Of a stretch of DNA of 64,000 nt, positions 1 through 10,819 are shown in pieces. The notes beneath the pieces are model-generated. The model saw nothing but the letters and a program-made list of their open reading frames with translations. It was not told the DNA's origin and searched no databases. Both the position numbers and the translations under genes were made by a program. Every line of letters begins with the position of its first letter. The stretch's first letter is position 1. Origin of the DNA: Isochrysis galbana (taxonomy: Eukaryota; Haptophyta; Isochrysidales; Isochrysidaceae); assembly GCA_018136815.1 (NCBI GenBank), contig CM030931.1:3584111-3648110 (forward strand), written 5' to 3'.

Positions 1-256
1 GGGGAGGCAGAGGCGCGTCGGGGCCCTGCAGACCGTCCCTCTCGTGAGGAAAAGTATGGAGCATTATCAGAGGGAAGTTGCCTTGCCGCCATTTTGCTCA
101 TTGTGGAGCTGGCGGGGCGACAGAGGACAGAGAGGGAGAGAGAGAGTGGAGAGAAGAAAAGCTGTTGAGCGCAGGTGGCAGTCGGCAGCAGAAGAAGACA
201 CACGACGGGTGAAGAACACACATGGGAGAGAGAGGGGGGGGGGACGTCCATGGCAC

Positions 257-258
<2 letters not shown>

Positions 259-323
<65 letters not shown>
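259..323 (+). repeat. (CT)n microsatellite
   Basis: About 32 CT dinucleotides with one CCT interruption, followed by a short CTCG run. Seen directly. Confidence 0.95.
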
Positions 324-711
324 GCTCGCTCGCTCCCTCCTCTTTCCCAACCTCTCTCCCTGTCTCTTTCCGCTGACGACAAGAGAGAAAGAAGAAAAAG
401 ATTGGCTGAGTGTGCTCACAACCTGAAAAATTTGAGAGACTCCCGCTGGTTTAAGGGAAGAATTGGAAAGGAAGACTTGGACTCTCTAGGTAACTAACTC
501 CCCACAGAGACTCGCCTCCCTTTGGCAGTAAGAGAGAGAGAACGAATTCTTGAAATAAGTCGAAGTCCAGAGCATGAGATGTGTGAAACGGCAAGCTTGA
601 GGAGAAGATATCGCGACAGTCTTGCCTGAGAGGGAGGGTAGGGGAGAGAGGGTGGGAGAGAGAGTGAGAGGGAGAGGGGGGGGGAAGAGGGAGGGATATG
701 GATAGAGAGAT

Positions 712-738
712 ATGGAGGGAGGGAGGGAGGGAGGGAGG

Positions 739-810
<72 letters not shown>
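712..810 (+). repeat. (GGGA)n then (GA)n microsatellite
   Basis: A run of GGGA tetramers passes into about 33 GA dinucleotides. Seen directly. Confidence 0.95.
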
Positions 811-811
<1 letters not shown>

Positions 812-882
812 GGGGGTAAGAGAGAAGGGGGGGGTAAGAGAGAGGGGGGAGATAGAGAGATTCATAAATATATGGATAGATA

Positions 883-886
<4 letters not shown>

Positions 887-946
<60 letters not shown>
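887..946 (+). repeat. (GA)n microsatellite
   Basis: About 30 GA dinucleotides, about 220 bases ahead of the PPR start codon. Confidence 0.95.
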
Positions 947-951
<5 letters not shown>

Positions 952-1168
952 AGAAAGAGAGACATGGAGAGAGAGGGAGGGAGGAAGAGAGAGAGTGTGG
1001 CCAAGCGAGGGCGCGCGCGAGGGAAGCCGCGCGCTCTCTCCCTCCCTTCCCCCTCCCCCCTTCCCCTTCCCCCATTCCCACATCCTCCGTCCCCCTCCTC
1101 CTCCCGTCCCCCTCTCACTATCCTCTCTCTCTAGCGGCGAGGGAAGGCTCGTCCTCCCGGCCTCGTCC

Positions 1169-2891
1169 ATGCTCTCTCTTTCCCTCCTCGCCCCTCTCGC
1201 TGCGCTCCTCTCGCCTCCCCTCCCTCCCTCCCTCCCTCTCTCTCGGCAGCGCTGCCCCCCTCTCTCCCTCCTCTCCTCCTCTCTCTCTCCCCCTCTTTCC
1301 TCTTCCCTCTCCTCGGCCGAGGTGGCGGCGCCGGGCCTAGTCCCGCGCAACACAACACAAGGACGACTCCTCGCAGCTGCCACGCGTCTACAGAGCCTTC
1401 CGCCCACCGCAAACGTTGTCGCTGTGGGCGCGGCGCTCCATGGAGAGCCTCTATCTCCACACAACCTGACATCGCTGCTGCTGCTTCTCAAGCGGCGGCG
1501 GCGGTGGAAGCAGGCGGCGATGCTCTTCGAGTACGCGCTCGCAAATCGCGTCCCGCCACGGACTGCACACTATAACCTCCTGATGTCGGCGTGCGCACGA
1601 GGCTCGCCAAGCCGTGCCCTCGCGCTATTCGACACGATGTTGGCCGATGGCACGCATGTGCGGCCTGATGTGATATCGTACAACACGGCGATGTCGGCCG
1701 CGTCGTACGCGGGTGATATCGACCAAGTGCATGGGCTCTTTGCCAAGATAAGTGCTGCAGGCCTAGTGCCCACAACCATCAGCTTCAATATAGCCATCGC
1801 AGCGTGCGCCAGGGGAGGCGACTGGCAGCGGGCGCTTCAGGTGCGCCCATCCCGCCTCTCCCTTAGCGCTGCAGGTGCTCATCTCTGGCCGCCTCGCACC
1901 GCGCACCCACCGACACTCACCGCGCATCCATCCACCAACCTACTCACTGCAGTACTTCCGGGAGATGGAGCCCTTGAAAGTGGAGCGCACTGCGGTGACG
2001 TACACTGCCGTGATTGACGCTTGCGCTCGCGGCGGCGAGCTCCATAAGGCGCTGACGCTCTTCACATATATGGAGGTCGCCGGCATCAAACGCAACTCGG
2101 TGACGTACGCCGTCAGCATCACCGGCTGCTCTCGATGTGGCGAGCCCGAGCGAGGGCTCGAGATGTTCGAGCAGATGCTCGAGAGGGGTGTGGAGCCAGA
2201 TGTCGTCGTGTACAACGCCGCCATCTCATGCTGTGTCCAGCTGAGGGACTCAGAGCGCGCCAAGACATTGCTGCGCCAAATGCGCATCAACGGGCTCGCG
2301 CCGACAGTCGTGTCATACGGCACGGTGATCGCCGCGTGCGAAAAGAGCGGCGATTGGGAGGCCGCCCTCAGCCTACTCAATGAGATGTTGAAACAACGCA
2401 AGGTGCACACACCCATCTCACCCCGAACCTGAGCATCACCCCTGTCTGGGGCCACTCGCACGCGTCACCACACCGACAGCTGCCCCCTAACTCATTTCGC
2501 TCCGCACGCACAGGTGCGCCCCAACGCAATCGTCTATTCAAGTGCCATCTCGGCCTGTGGCTCTGCGGGTGAGTGGCGCCGCGCTCTCGACCTCCTGGAC
2601 GAGATGATTTCGCTCGGCATCTCGCCGAACACCATCACATACAACGCCGCCATTCAGGCATGTGAGCGCTCGGGGGTGTGGCGCGAGGCCGTCCGGCTGT
2701 TCGAGTCCATGGGCGCAGCGGGCGTCGAGCGCGACGCAATCTCGTACAATTGCGTTGTGCGTGCATGTGAGCGTGGCGGGCAGTTCGAGCTCGCGTACGA
2801 CTACATGCGAGCGAGCTCGGCCTACGCAACGGCCAAGGGGTACGCCGACGACTTTGGGGAGGCCGAGGGATACACCGCAGCTGACGAGTAG
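1169..2891 (+). CDS. Pentatricopeptide repeat (PPR) protein, three exons
   Basis: Exons 1169-1840, 1953-2402 and 2514-2891 join in phase 0 to about 499 residues. Both introns are GT..AG (112 and 111 nt, donors GTGCGC and GTGCAC). The N-terminus (residues 1-50) is a Leu/Ser-rich basic leader that could target an organelle. From about residue 120 the protein is a row of roughly ten 35-residue PPR units, recognisable by motifs such as VVVYNAAISCC, TVVSYGTVIAACEKSGDW and NTITYNAAIQACERSGVW. PPR proteins bind single-stranded RNA, usually in mitochondria or plastids, and govern its processing, stability or translation. No SMR, DYW or E domain follows the repeats; the protein ends in a short acidic tail. 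The start was chosen at the first Met after the simple-sequence region; the frame is open further upstream to 947 but only as low-complexity residues. The family is certain, the RNA target unknown. Confidence 0.9.
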
Positions 2892-4803
2892 AGTCACCGA
2901 CAGAAGGGAACAGGGGCGGGCTCGGACTGTGTAGGCACACGCGAGTTGCCTTCCTACGGTCTACTTTACGGGGCCTCGATGGCGGCACAGTGACAGCCAA
3001 GCGCTCCAAGATACCTGCCATTATGGGCGCAACATGCTCGATCCTCGAGCGTATTGACGACACACCGGCCGCGAGCCCGTTCTATGTGCAGGCCGATCTC
3101 ATCTCGTTGCGGCGGCGATTCCCTCTCTAGCTCTAGGCGCCAAGGGCGGCCATCGACGAGTGGAGCGCCTCGGCCCGCGTTGTGGCCGTGACTTGGATCT
3201 CACGACCCCGCGTGCGGATTTAATTGGGTGATGCTGAGTGATCGTCCGACGCGACCCGCATGGTCGGAAGTGGGACGGATGTGGAGGTTGTTGGGATGCC
3301 TCGCTTCCCGGCCGGCTGTGTTGGAGTACGCCTTGTAGCGGGCTGATTTCCCCGTGCGAACGAATCAAGTGGGTCGGCTAGATCGGCTTTGTGAGGGCTC
3401 AGACTGCTGCTTGACCTCCGTGTCTCGTGCGAGGAGGTGATGGCTAGTAGCGCTGCTCTGTCCGCTCCGCTCCCCGGCCGGAGACTGGCTATTGTCGCCG
3501 TGGTCCGTGCGACACTGTGCGCCGCACCACTTCGGCTCGGTAACAACGCAAAATGCGTGGTCTTCGTCTGCTTGTTCGGTTGCAACCTCTCTGTTTGAAC
3601 GACGGCAATATGATGCCATGCTGCTTGAATGTGTCCGTTTATACCTCTGCTCGTACCTCGATCTATGGTCGACGAGAGTGTCTAGCTGTCGGTTATCATC
3701 GCGCAATAGCCGAAAGGCGCAAGCATAGTCACACAGCATCCGCAAATTACGCACGCAAGCGTTCAGCATACAAATAGCCCGCGCGCCGCCCGCAGCCACA
3801 GCATAGGCTATGCATAGGCGTCAACTAAGTTCATACTTGGTTGGGCGATGGCTAGCGCGCGCCAGCGCGGCGCTCTCCGCTCTGCCTCTAGCCCCGCCCG
3901 CCGAGGGCAGCTCAGCCCGGGCGCTCTCTTGGAGCGCCCAAGCGTGCAGCGGCAGCGCGCGCGCAGCCGGCACCGCCGGCGGCGCGCCCATGGCCCAAGC
4001 CCCCGGAATATCGAATGTCAAAGCGGAATGATGGCGATGGAGAAGCGTGGGGAAGGCGAAGGCGATGGGGAGAGGCGGCGGGTGAGGGGGAAGCAGATGC
4101 GCGATGGAGATGGTTAAGCGCAAGTGTCGTGCCCAGAATGCTAGGTGTTTGCCCCGAATCTGCAGAGTTCAGAGATTATTTTTACTCGTTTATTAGTGCT
4201 CGCCGGTTGCACAAGACTTCTTTGCCTGTTGCGCGCTCACAACATGACGAGCACTTGCACTTGCAACTACCTAAAATGACGAGCACTTGCACTTGCAACT
4301 ACCTAAAACATTGGGATATTGGGATCAACATTCACATTAGACGAACCGGATCATCTGGAATAGAATACACGGCATTTCGAGATGCTCAGTGTCAATTTGA
4401 AATCGGGGAGTCGATTGGAAGATGCAAGCGTGGAAAACGAGAGGTGAGGAAGGATCCGTAGAGGACCAAGCACGGTCGGCGGCTTGGATGGCGCGTCCAT
4501 GGAACCACGTCAAAAGCCTCCACCAATGTTACGTGAGCGCCAGATATGGACTACGCTCAACGCTGCGCATACCAATGTGCACGAACGCAGATCACGCGTC
4601 CTTGGAGCCGTCCAGCTATACAGAGCGTGGAACGCGCATCCACATCTTGCTTGTATCGGCCCCGTGCCACGCGTCCTTTGTGACTCGCTCGCCTGAGATG
4701 ATGTGTGGTGTATACAGTCGCGCCGGCGGGCGCTAACCCCCATGTGCTGCCGACAGTGTCAGCGATCTTGTGTGTGCACCTCGGTCCAGACGCCTCGCAC
4801 GAC
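2892..4803. other. Intergenic region, no gene recognised
   Basis: The first part is the 3' flank of the PPR gene. Several short frames exist (for example around 3365-3800 and 3810-4117) but they are Arg/Ala/Ser-rich, lack recognisable motifs and conflict with each other on both strands. The only structure I see is the 32-bp duplication at 4244-4307. Confidence 0.5.
4244..4307 (+). repeat. Two tandem copies of a 32-bp unit
   Basis: The unit starting ATGACGAGCACTTGCACTTG is repeated head to tail, identical in both copies, and contains its own TTGCAC/TTGCAA sub-repeat. Confidence 0.9.
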
Positions 4804-5403
4804 TCAGACAGCCATGACTGGGCCCGCCTGATGAAGACACATGAGCCAACGCCCATCCTTATGCCGCTCAAAAAGGTTGATAGCCGCCAGGCGGTTGTTG
4901 CCCGGCTGGACGCTCTCGATGCACGTGACCCTCGCCACATCATCAGAGTGCAGATGGCAGCGCACATTGGCCGCCGAGATGGAAAGATCGCCTTTTGTCT
5001 TGAAGATCTCTTCCCAGCTGTCGAGCACGGCCTGCAGCCCGATGAGCGGCTCATGACCAGGGTGCGCGCACACAACGGCCTCAGACGGGAGCCAGAGCCC
5101 CTTCATCGCCTTACGATCACCATCAGAGAAGGCGCGGTAGAATTCGGCATTGGCGCTGAGCACTGCGAGCTCAGCGTCCATTCGGAGTCGGGCGAGCTCA
5201 TCGCGAATCGCGGCCGCCTCTAAGAAATCCTCGCCCTCGACCGCCGCCTGCAGAGCGCTTTCTAGTCTAGTGAGCTGGCGGAGCTGCGCTTCGCTCTGAG
5301 CGAGACTCACCTCACACATGCGTGGAGAGAGACAGCGGGGCGGAGTGTGCAGAGGGAGAATAAGGCCGAGAAGCCAGGCTGAGTTGACCAGCATGGTTGT
5401 CAT
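4804..5403 (-). CDS. UVR-motif plus SnoaL/NTF2-like domain protein
   Basis: A single-exon protein of 199 residues. Residues 1-28 are hydrophobic then basic and look like a targeting leader. Residues about 40-68 form a UVR motif (LESALQAAVEGEDFLEAAAI, then RDELARL), a helical hairpin known from UvrB/UvrC and from plastid proteins. Residues about 80-199 fit the SnoaL-like branch of the NTF2 fold: a helix with FYRAFSDGD, then AVVCAHPGHEPLIG, a Trp-Glu helix, and the typical end GRWLMCLHQAGPV. This pairing is known from plant and algal proteins of uncertain function; a binding or small-molecule role is inferred only. Two Met codons (5403 and 5394) are possible starts. Upstream on its own strand is a C/T-rich tract, as for other genes here. 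Confidence 0.75.
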   Translation of the reverse strand: MTTMLVNSAWLLGLILPLHTPPRCLSPRMCEVSLAQSEAQLRQLTRLESALQAAVEGEDFLEAAAIRDELARLRMDAELAVLSANAEFYRAFSDGDRKAMKGLWLPSEAVVCAHPGHEPLIGLQAVLDSWEEIFKTKGDLSISAANVRCHLHSDDVARVTCIESVQPGNNRLAAINLFERHKDGRWLMCLHQAGPVMAV

Positions 5404-5807
5404 CGTGGCAGCTCAGGGAGGGAGAGGGGAGGGCGAGGGGAGGGAGAGGGGAGGGAGGGAGAAGAGAGAAGAGGATGAGGGGAGGAGAGAGAAGGAAGGG
5501 AGAGGAGTGGAGAGAAGAAGGGTGGGGGAGGTTGGGGCGTTTGGGAGGATGGGGGGGAGGAAGGGAGGGGGAAGTGGCTTGCCGCACACCGCGACGGCGA
5601 GCGCCCGCGGCGGACGAGAAAGGCGCGACTCCACGCCTCGTCTCTTCCTTTTCCCTCTAACCTCTTCTCTCTCTTCCTTCAGTATTTCTTTCTTGCTGCT
5701 GGATGTACGGCATCTGTCTCGCGGGCGGTGGTGGGTGTGCGGCAGCACAACACACAGCAGAGGAAGAGACCAGGAAAACGGGGCAGTTTAGGGGATCCCT
5801 CCCTCCC

Positions 5808-5859
<52 letters not shown>

Positions 5860-6578
5860 CCTCCCTCTCTCTCTCTCTCTCTCTCTCCCCCCCCCCCCTC
5901 CCCCTCCCTTCTTTCCTCTCTCTCTCTCCCTCTCTCTGTTCCCCTCTCCCACTCCTCCCTCCTCCCTCTCTCTCTCCTCTCACTCTCTCACGTGCCCCCC
6001 CCCCCCCCCCCCCCCCCCCCCAAAGGCTGATGGCGGCCGGCCGGCGGGCGGAATCGAGGCATCGTCTGTGAATACATTTGTAAAACGGATCGCAGCTGAC
6101 ACGGACAACCTCCGTTGCGTACAGTAAGGGTGCACCATTAAGAAACCCCCCCTACCTGGGAGCTGGGAAACACAGTGGGGGCGTCTCCAAACACAGTAAA
6201 CACAGGCTGTGTTTTGCATTTGTAGAAACACAGCCAAACACAGTCCAAAACACAGTGATACAGGAGGGGGCCCCCTTTCTCCTTTCTCCCCCCCCCCCTG
6301 TATCTCTCTTCTCACGAGCGTCGCGAGTGTCGCGAGCGAGTCGCGAGTCGCGAGCGCGCGAGCGCCGCAGCCCCTCTCTCCCCCTCTCCTCACCCCACCA
6401 TGTCCACCTTCAACCCCAACCCCAACTGTGCCTCGCGCGCGCGGGAGGAAGAGGCAGAGGCAGGCGCCTGCGATGGGGCGCTGCGCCTCGAGGCGCACCC
6501 GCAGCCCCAGCGCCGCAGCGCCTTCAATGGGCTGCGTTGCTTGACGGAACGCAGCGAGGCTCGCTCCGGAGGGCCGCC
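5404..6578. other. Promoter-side simple repeats and hAT 5' flank
   Basis: On the plus strand 5405-5575 is GA/GGGA-rich, 5811-5888 is (CT)n, and 6000-6021 is a run of C. From about 6120 a stretch rich in AACACAG words (6170-6265) precedes the hAT-like coding region and may be its 5' untranslated end; the sequence near 6122 (CAGTAAGGGTGCACC) could be a hAT terminal repeat but its partner is not found. Confidence 0.4.
5811..5888 (+). repeat. (CT)n microsatellite
   Basis: Interrupted CT run of about 78 bases, followed by C-rich DNA. Confidence 0.95.
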
Positions 6579-7566
6579 ATGCAAGAGGAGGAGGAGGAGG
6601 AGGAGGTGCCTGCACGCGCAAGGAGGGAGGCAGGGTTTAGTGTGCTCCCCGCGCGCGCCACTGGGCTGAGCCAGCCCTTCCTGCAAGGAGTGCGCAAGCG
6701 CTCGCTTGCAGCGAAGCGGACCGACCCAGTGTGGGCGTGTGTGATCATCCTCAATGAGGATGATCCAAATCACCCTGCCTGGCGGTGCATCGGCTGCGGC
6801 GTGCAGCGGCGCGGCAGCGCGACAAGGGTTGTTGACCACGTGCTTGGTCGCAGCCAATCTGCCCAATGCCCTGCCAGCGACTCAGCGTTTCTCGCGTTGG
6901 TTGAGAAGGTGCGCGTGGAAGAGGGCAAGAAGAGCGAGAAGAAGCGGCAGAAGGTGGCTGTGAGGGAGGTGGATGAGGCGGCAGCGGCGCCCGTTGCAAT
7001 GAGCCAGTTCTCTTGTGCGGGGGCGGGGGGGCCAGGAGGGGGGGGCAGCAGAGTGTGTTGCACTTCAATGCGGGGACAAAGCAAGTGTGCGATGGCGCGA
7101 TAGCGGAGATGTTTTACGCGTGCAACATTCCTGCAGCTGTAGCGGATCACCCCAAATTCAAGAAGATGATTAACACACTGAAGACGGCGCATCCCTCTTA
7201 CAAGCCGCCAAATCGCAAGAGCATGTTGGGGCCATTGCTTGATGACACCGTGGCTCGGCTGCAACGTGAGGTGGAGCCGTTGCGGCAGCAGCTGTTGCAC
7301 AAGGGATGCTCGATACTCTCCGATGGGTGGGACAATGTCATGAAGGATCATCTCATTAACTTTCTCTATGGCAATCCCGGCTGCATGTTGTTCGATGGCA
7401 CCGTCAAAGTGAAGAGTGGCGATTCTGAGAGTGCTGCGTTTGTCGCTGAGATGCTTCGCCAATGCATTGAGCGGCACGGGCGTTTGTGCTTCGTACAAGT
7501 GGTTACGGATACATGCAGCACGATGAAGGCAGCTTGGAGAATACTGGAGAGGCATTACAAATGGCT
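6579..7566 (+). pseudogene. hAT-family transposase, 5' half, broken
   Basis: The start at 6579 has a strong context (GCCGCC before ATG). After an acidic stretch and basic residues comes a BED-type zinc finger (VWACVIILNEDD, then WRCIGCG, and a later His/Cys pair near DHVLG), expected to bind the transposon ends. A G-rich run at 7019-7048 shifts the frame. The second frame (7050-7566) carries the DUF659-like start of the hAT catalytic region: QSVLHFN, FYACNIPAAVADHPKFKK, PSYKPPNRKSML, LSDGWDN and VVTDTCSTMKAAWRIL, with the first Asp of the catalytic region (SDGWDN). Homology stops at about 7566 where LINE sequence begins; the C-terminal dimerisation domain is absent from the window. Frameshift plus truncation make it inactive. 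The frameshift could be an assembly error in the G run, but the truncation is real. Confidence 0.8.
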
Positions 7567-7593
7567 CACACGGACACGTCCGCCTTGGGGCAC

Positions 7594-8115
7594 CGCTTCC
7601 CGCGTAACTTTCACGTAACTCTCGATGACGGAGAGAATTTCAATCTCGATTATGCGGTCCGCTCTTCATTGGAATGCGTAACCCCGGAGGGAGAGATAGC
7701 CATACATGGCGCCCCGGGAGGATGCAAAGGCTACGACAAACCGTGGGCCATATCTTACCTACGCAAAAACCAAGTAAGCTTCCGCCAATGTACTTGCGAG
7801 CAAGACAAGGCGAAAGCGGAACAACGCAAAAAGCAGCGTGAAGCCAGTAACGCCATGGATTACCGGGCCATGATGGGACTCGGGGCGGCGGCACCATGCC
7901 GCCGCTTCATGGCAGGCGAATGCAAAAACAACCGCCTGAAAGGGCGGCAAATCGTTCAATGCTCATCTAGTCACGACATCCCTGGATGTTGGACGAAAGA
8001 TCCCAAGACGGGCAAGCAAACTTGTATGGTAAAGTGCAATCTCAAACCCAATAAAGCATATCCCGGATACTGTGTAAACGGTGTCAGCTGTTTGTACCGC
8101 CACGGTGAACAGTAG
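7594..8115 (+). pseudogene. LINE ORF1 C-terminal part with CCCH-like zinc knuckles
   Basis: From NFHVTLDDGENFNLDYAVRS onward this matches the ORF1-type protein at 57347-57826 (PLDYAIRNC, AGPKGCKGF). It continues into a Cys/His-rich end with two CCCH-like arrangements: CRRFMAGEC...C...H near 7895-7980 and CNLKPNKAYPGYC...C...H at the end. Such knuckles fit an RNA-binding ORF1 protein. The 5' part is lost. The stop at 8113-8115 overlaps the start of the ORF2 frame. Confidence 0.65.
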
Positions 8116-9768
8116 CGAAATCAAGATTGCCACATACAATTTGAATGGAGCTAAACATAAGTTAGTGTTTCAATCCTACGAGTCCGACAACAATCCGAGA
8201 CACGCACACTCGACTTTCACCCAACATTCCTCCACACTAACGTATCTTTCTCCACTTGGGCGGGGAAGACACAGAAGGAAGGAAACAAGGAAGAGAAAGC
8301 CGACAAGAGAGCGACGATGCGACGGAAGAGCCGACGGCGAACGGCGGTTACCGCGAACGAGTAGGTAGAAAGTAAGGAGGGAATCTACGTGCGTAAACCG
8401 AAAGGACGAGAGGTGAAGAGTTCTACAAATTACGAGTAAAACTCCGCGGCAAACAAGATGGAAAGAGCACAACGACGCAAGGACAGAAGTTGATCGCGGA
8501 TGCGACAAAACGGTGGTGACGCACAACACGCTGAACCCGGCAACGGGAAACTTCTGTACTAAAGACGAATGCGCTGCCTATTTGCCCCCTGACTCAGCAT
8601 GGATCCGTCACAGGAGGAACTATTTGGCGGTTACACCTTTCCTGCGATCATGGGATAAAATCGTAAAATGGGCGGCCGGAGCGCTCACGAAACCCACCAC
8701 CACATACATAGAGCTGTTAAAGGGGACAGCCAAGGGGCCCCGACCTGTGAGGGAAGAGGAACAGGCCTCGAGCCGCCGGAAAACCCGGACGCACATAGCC
8801 TGGAAGACATACGAGCGAACGATACGGGTAGACACTACCTTCTTAAAAGTGGCGTATACTACGAAGTGCGTCTAAATGTAATGGGGGAGCCCCATATCTA
8901 CGATATAGCTCATCCTCAGCCTTCGTCCTCCGAATTGCGGACCCCGCTCAAATGGGGCAGCGCATATGACGGACCGGCCGACACAGCCTACCCTCTACCC
9001 CAAGAATACAGCACGCTGAAAGGCACGCGAAAGACGCTCGAGGAATGCGATGTCAAAGCGCTAACTAACGCCTACCTCGCGGGCAAGAAAAGCAAACGAC
9101 AAAAAGCGACCGTCCGATGGGAGGAGAGACTCCCCGTCTTAATCTTAAAAGAGAAGTGGAAGCAAATATCTCAACTATACAAATACAACTTCTTAACACC
9201 TCGGGACTCATACGTACACTTTAAACATATACTTCATAGACGGATCGCAACGGCCAACAGATTCGCTGGCGACCCAACCTGCCGCTTCTGTGGGGAAGCC
9301 CCCGAGTCGTCCACACACCTAGCGCGCTGTCGCGCGACGGAACAAATCTTCACATACATCGAGCAACTTTTCAAAACGCGAGACACATTGCAACACGTGA
9401 CGGCACAGCGGTTGTTCTGCTACCAGGTCGACAGACCGCACCCCTCCTCGGGATATCTAGGAATCTTGGCATGGAGATACATACTGACGGATTTCTACAA
9501 CGTGCACTACGGCAACGCCGAGGCGAGATCGACGAAAGCCATCCTAAGGGCCATATTCTCGAGGTTCCACTGGCTGGTCAAGGCGAAGGTAGGCTTCTTC
9601 CAACGCCTTAAAGCTCAGAGAGAAAGAAGTGGACTTCACGCCCCGAGCAACAAACACCTGCGCAGAATGATTTCCCCGCTGTACTCAGTAGATAAAGATT
9701 TTAACCTGGAGATCTCTACCGATCTGGCGCAAATAGCGACCGAACTAGGCATCAGAAGTATTACATGA
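8078..9768 (+). pseudogene. LINE ORF2 remnant: APE start plus C-terminal domain
   Basis: The ORF2 frame opens after a TAA at 8075-8077 and gives the endonuclease start SSEIKIATYNLNGAK. A deletion and scrambled stretch follow to about 8500. From 8513 the frame matches the region after the reverse transcriptase of the minus-strand LINE (NTLNPATGN, ECAAYLPPDSAWIRHRRNY). One further frameshift near 8765 leads to GLEPPENPDAHSLEDI and on to the end. The C-terminus has the zinc knuckle CRFCGEAPESSTHLARC (C-x2-C-x8-H-x3-C) and the block HPSSGYLGILAWRYILTDFY, both shared with the copy at 54808-57141. Dead copy. Confidence 0.8.
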
Positions 9769-10045
9769 ACCCCCCGAACTAAGAAGAAGGTTTCTTCAGA
9801 GGGCCGACCCCTTAGGGGGCGGCAAAACCCACCCAAACAGCAAGGACTCCACTCACTCCTACCCCCTCTATCTCACGCCCCTGGTCGAAGCAGCGCGCGC
9901 GGCCTCCCCCCTCCATTTGCTAGGAAAGGAAACGGGGGGGGGGGGGGGGGAAGGGGTGTGATAGGAAAGGGAGGGTAGTTAGGAGTAGCACTAGCAATCT
10001 GCCCCACGCCGTGCATGTAGCGGCTAGTTTTTTAAGATTTTTTAT

Positions 10046-10224
10046 ACAGTATACAGCATACATACAATATACCCACAAACGACGATAACGTCTAACGTCC
10101 ACAAAGTACAGAGTGTGGCGCACGTCGATCTAGAGTTAGCTTGCGAATGTGGATGCGCGACCACAAGCGTACAAGTATGGAAAATTCCAAAATATGAAAA
10201 TACAAATATGTCTCCAGCTCCAGC
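10046..10224. other. Short A/T-rich spacer between two mobile elements
   Basis: No gene seen. It contains A-rich repeats of the kind AAATATGAAAATACAAATATG and ends at the target duplication of the next element. Confidence 0.5.
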
Positions 10225-10231
10225 CCTCTAG
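10225..10231 (+). repeat. Left target-site duplication CCTCTAG
   Basis: The same seven bases occur directly after the right inverted repeat at 14522-14528. Seen directly. Confidence 0.85.
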
Positions 10232-10248
10232 TAGCCCGGTCACTCACT
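10232..10248 (+). repeat. Left terminal inverted repeat
   Basis: TAGCCCGGTCACTCACT, exact inverse of 14505-14521. Confidence 0.85.
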
Positions 10249-10819
10249 ATGCGGGTGCGGAGGGCACCAGCTACAATGGATGAATGAAGGGCAAAATAAG
10301 CTCCCTATAGGTTCCGGTAGGATGGATCAGCAAAAAAAATTGGGGGTTCTCCGGCGAAATTTTCGAAAAATACCGAATTTCAGGCCTTCGAAGACGGTGC
10401 GCGAAATACAGTCGGGCCCCCCTCCGGTATATTTTTAGTGAGGCTCTTCATGCGGGGCACAAGCATGGAATGACGAGGAAACCTTGGACGCCAACTCACT
10501 GGGTCTACAAGGCGTGGTTCTATGCACACTGGACCATAAGTCAAGCTCATAATTTTGCACTTAAATGTGTACGAACGTATCACAAAACTCAAGACGTTTA
10601 CGTTGACCACTAGTCACCAAGGGCTAGAGCGGCTAATTTGGCACCACGACCGGGCGGACGGCATGGTCTTTTTTTTCATCCCTTTCAACTAGTGACAGCA
10701 AACGACGTCAAATCAAGATATGCTGCCCTAGTGGCCGAGCGAGTTGCCCTCTCCAGCCTCGCACATCTTGTCGAATATCGGCATTGGCGCGAAAACCGCC
10801 CGAACGTTAACGTACCAAG

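Larger units (their letters stand above)
1..1168. other. Gene-free 5' flank made of simple repeats
   Basis: This stretch is dominated by CT and GA microsatellites and by purine/pyrimidine-rich DNA; open frames here encode only Leu-Ser, Arg-Glu or Glu-Arg repeats. I see no conserved protein. The last 130 bases (about 1030-1140) switch to a C/T-rich tract just ahead of the PPR gene and probably form its promoter or 5' UTR. Confidence 0.6.
7567..10045 (+). mobile_element. APE-type LINE (family 1), 5'-truncated and internally deleted
   Basis: The element enters in the middle of ORF1, passes into ORF2, and ends in a 3' tail of about 280 bases closing with TTTTTTAAGATTTTTT. ORF2 begins with the APE endonuclease motif IKIATYNLNG but most of the endonuclease and all of the reverse transcriptase core is missing; 8160-8500 has no recognisable counterpart. 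The C-terminal part matches the minus-strand copy at 54505-58255 closely, and the 3' tail is shared with 16838-16972 and 54505-54650. It interrupts the hAT transposase, so it inserted later. It carries no intact coding capacity. Confidence 0.85.

Noticed and set aside
486-1118. Leu-Ser, Arg-Glu and Glu-Arg repeat proteins near CT/GA tracts
   Set aside because: Pure translation of microsatellites; no domain, and similar frames occur on both strands at every such tract.
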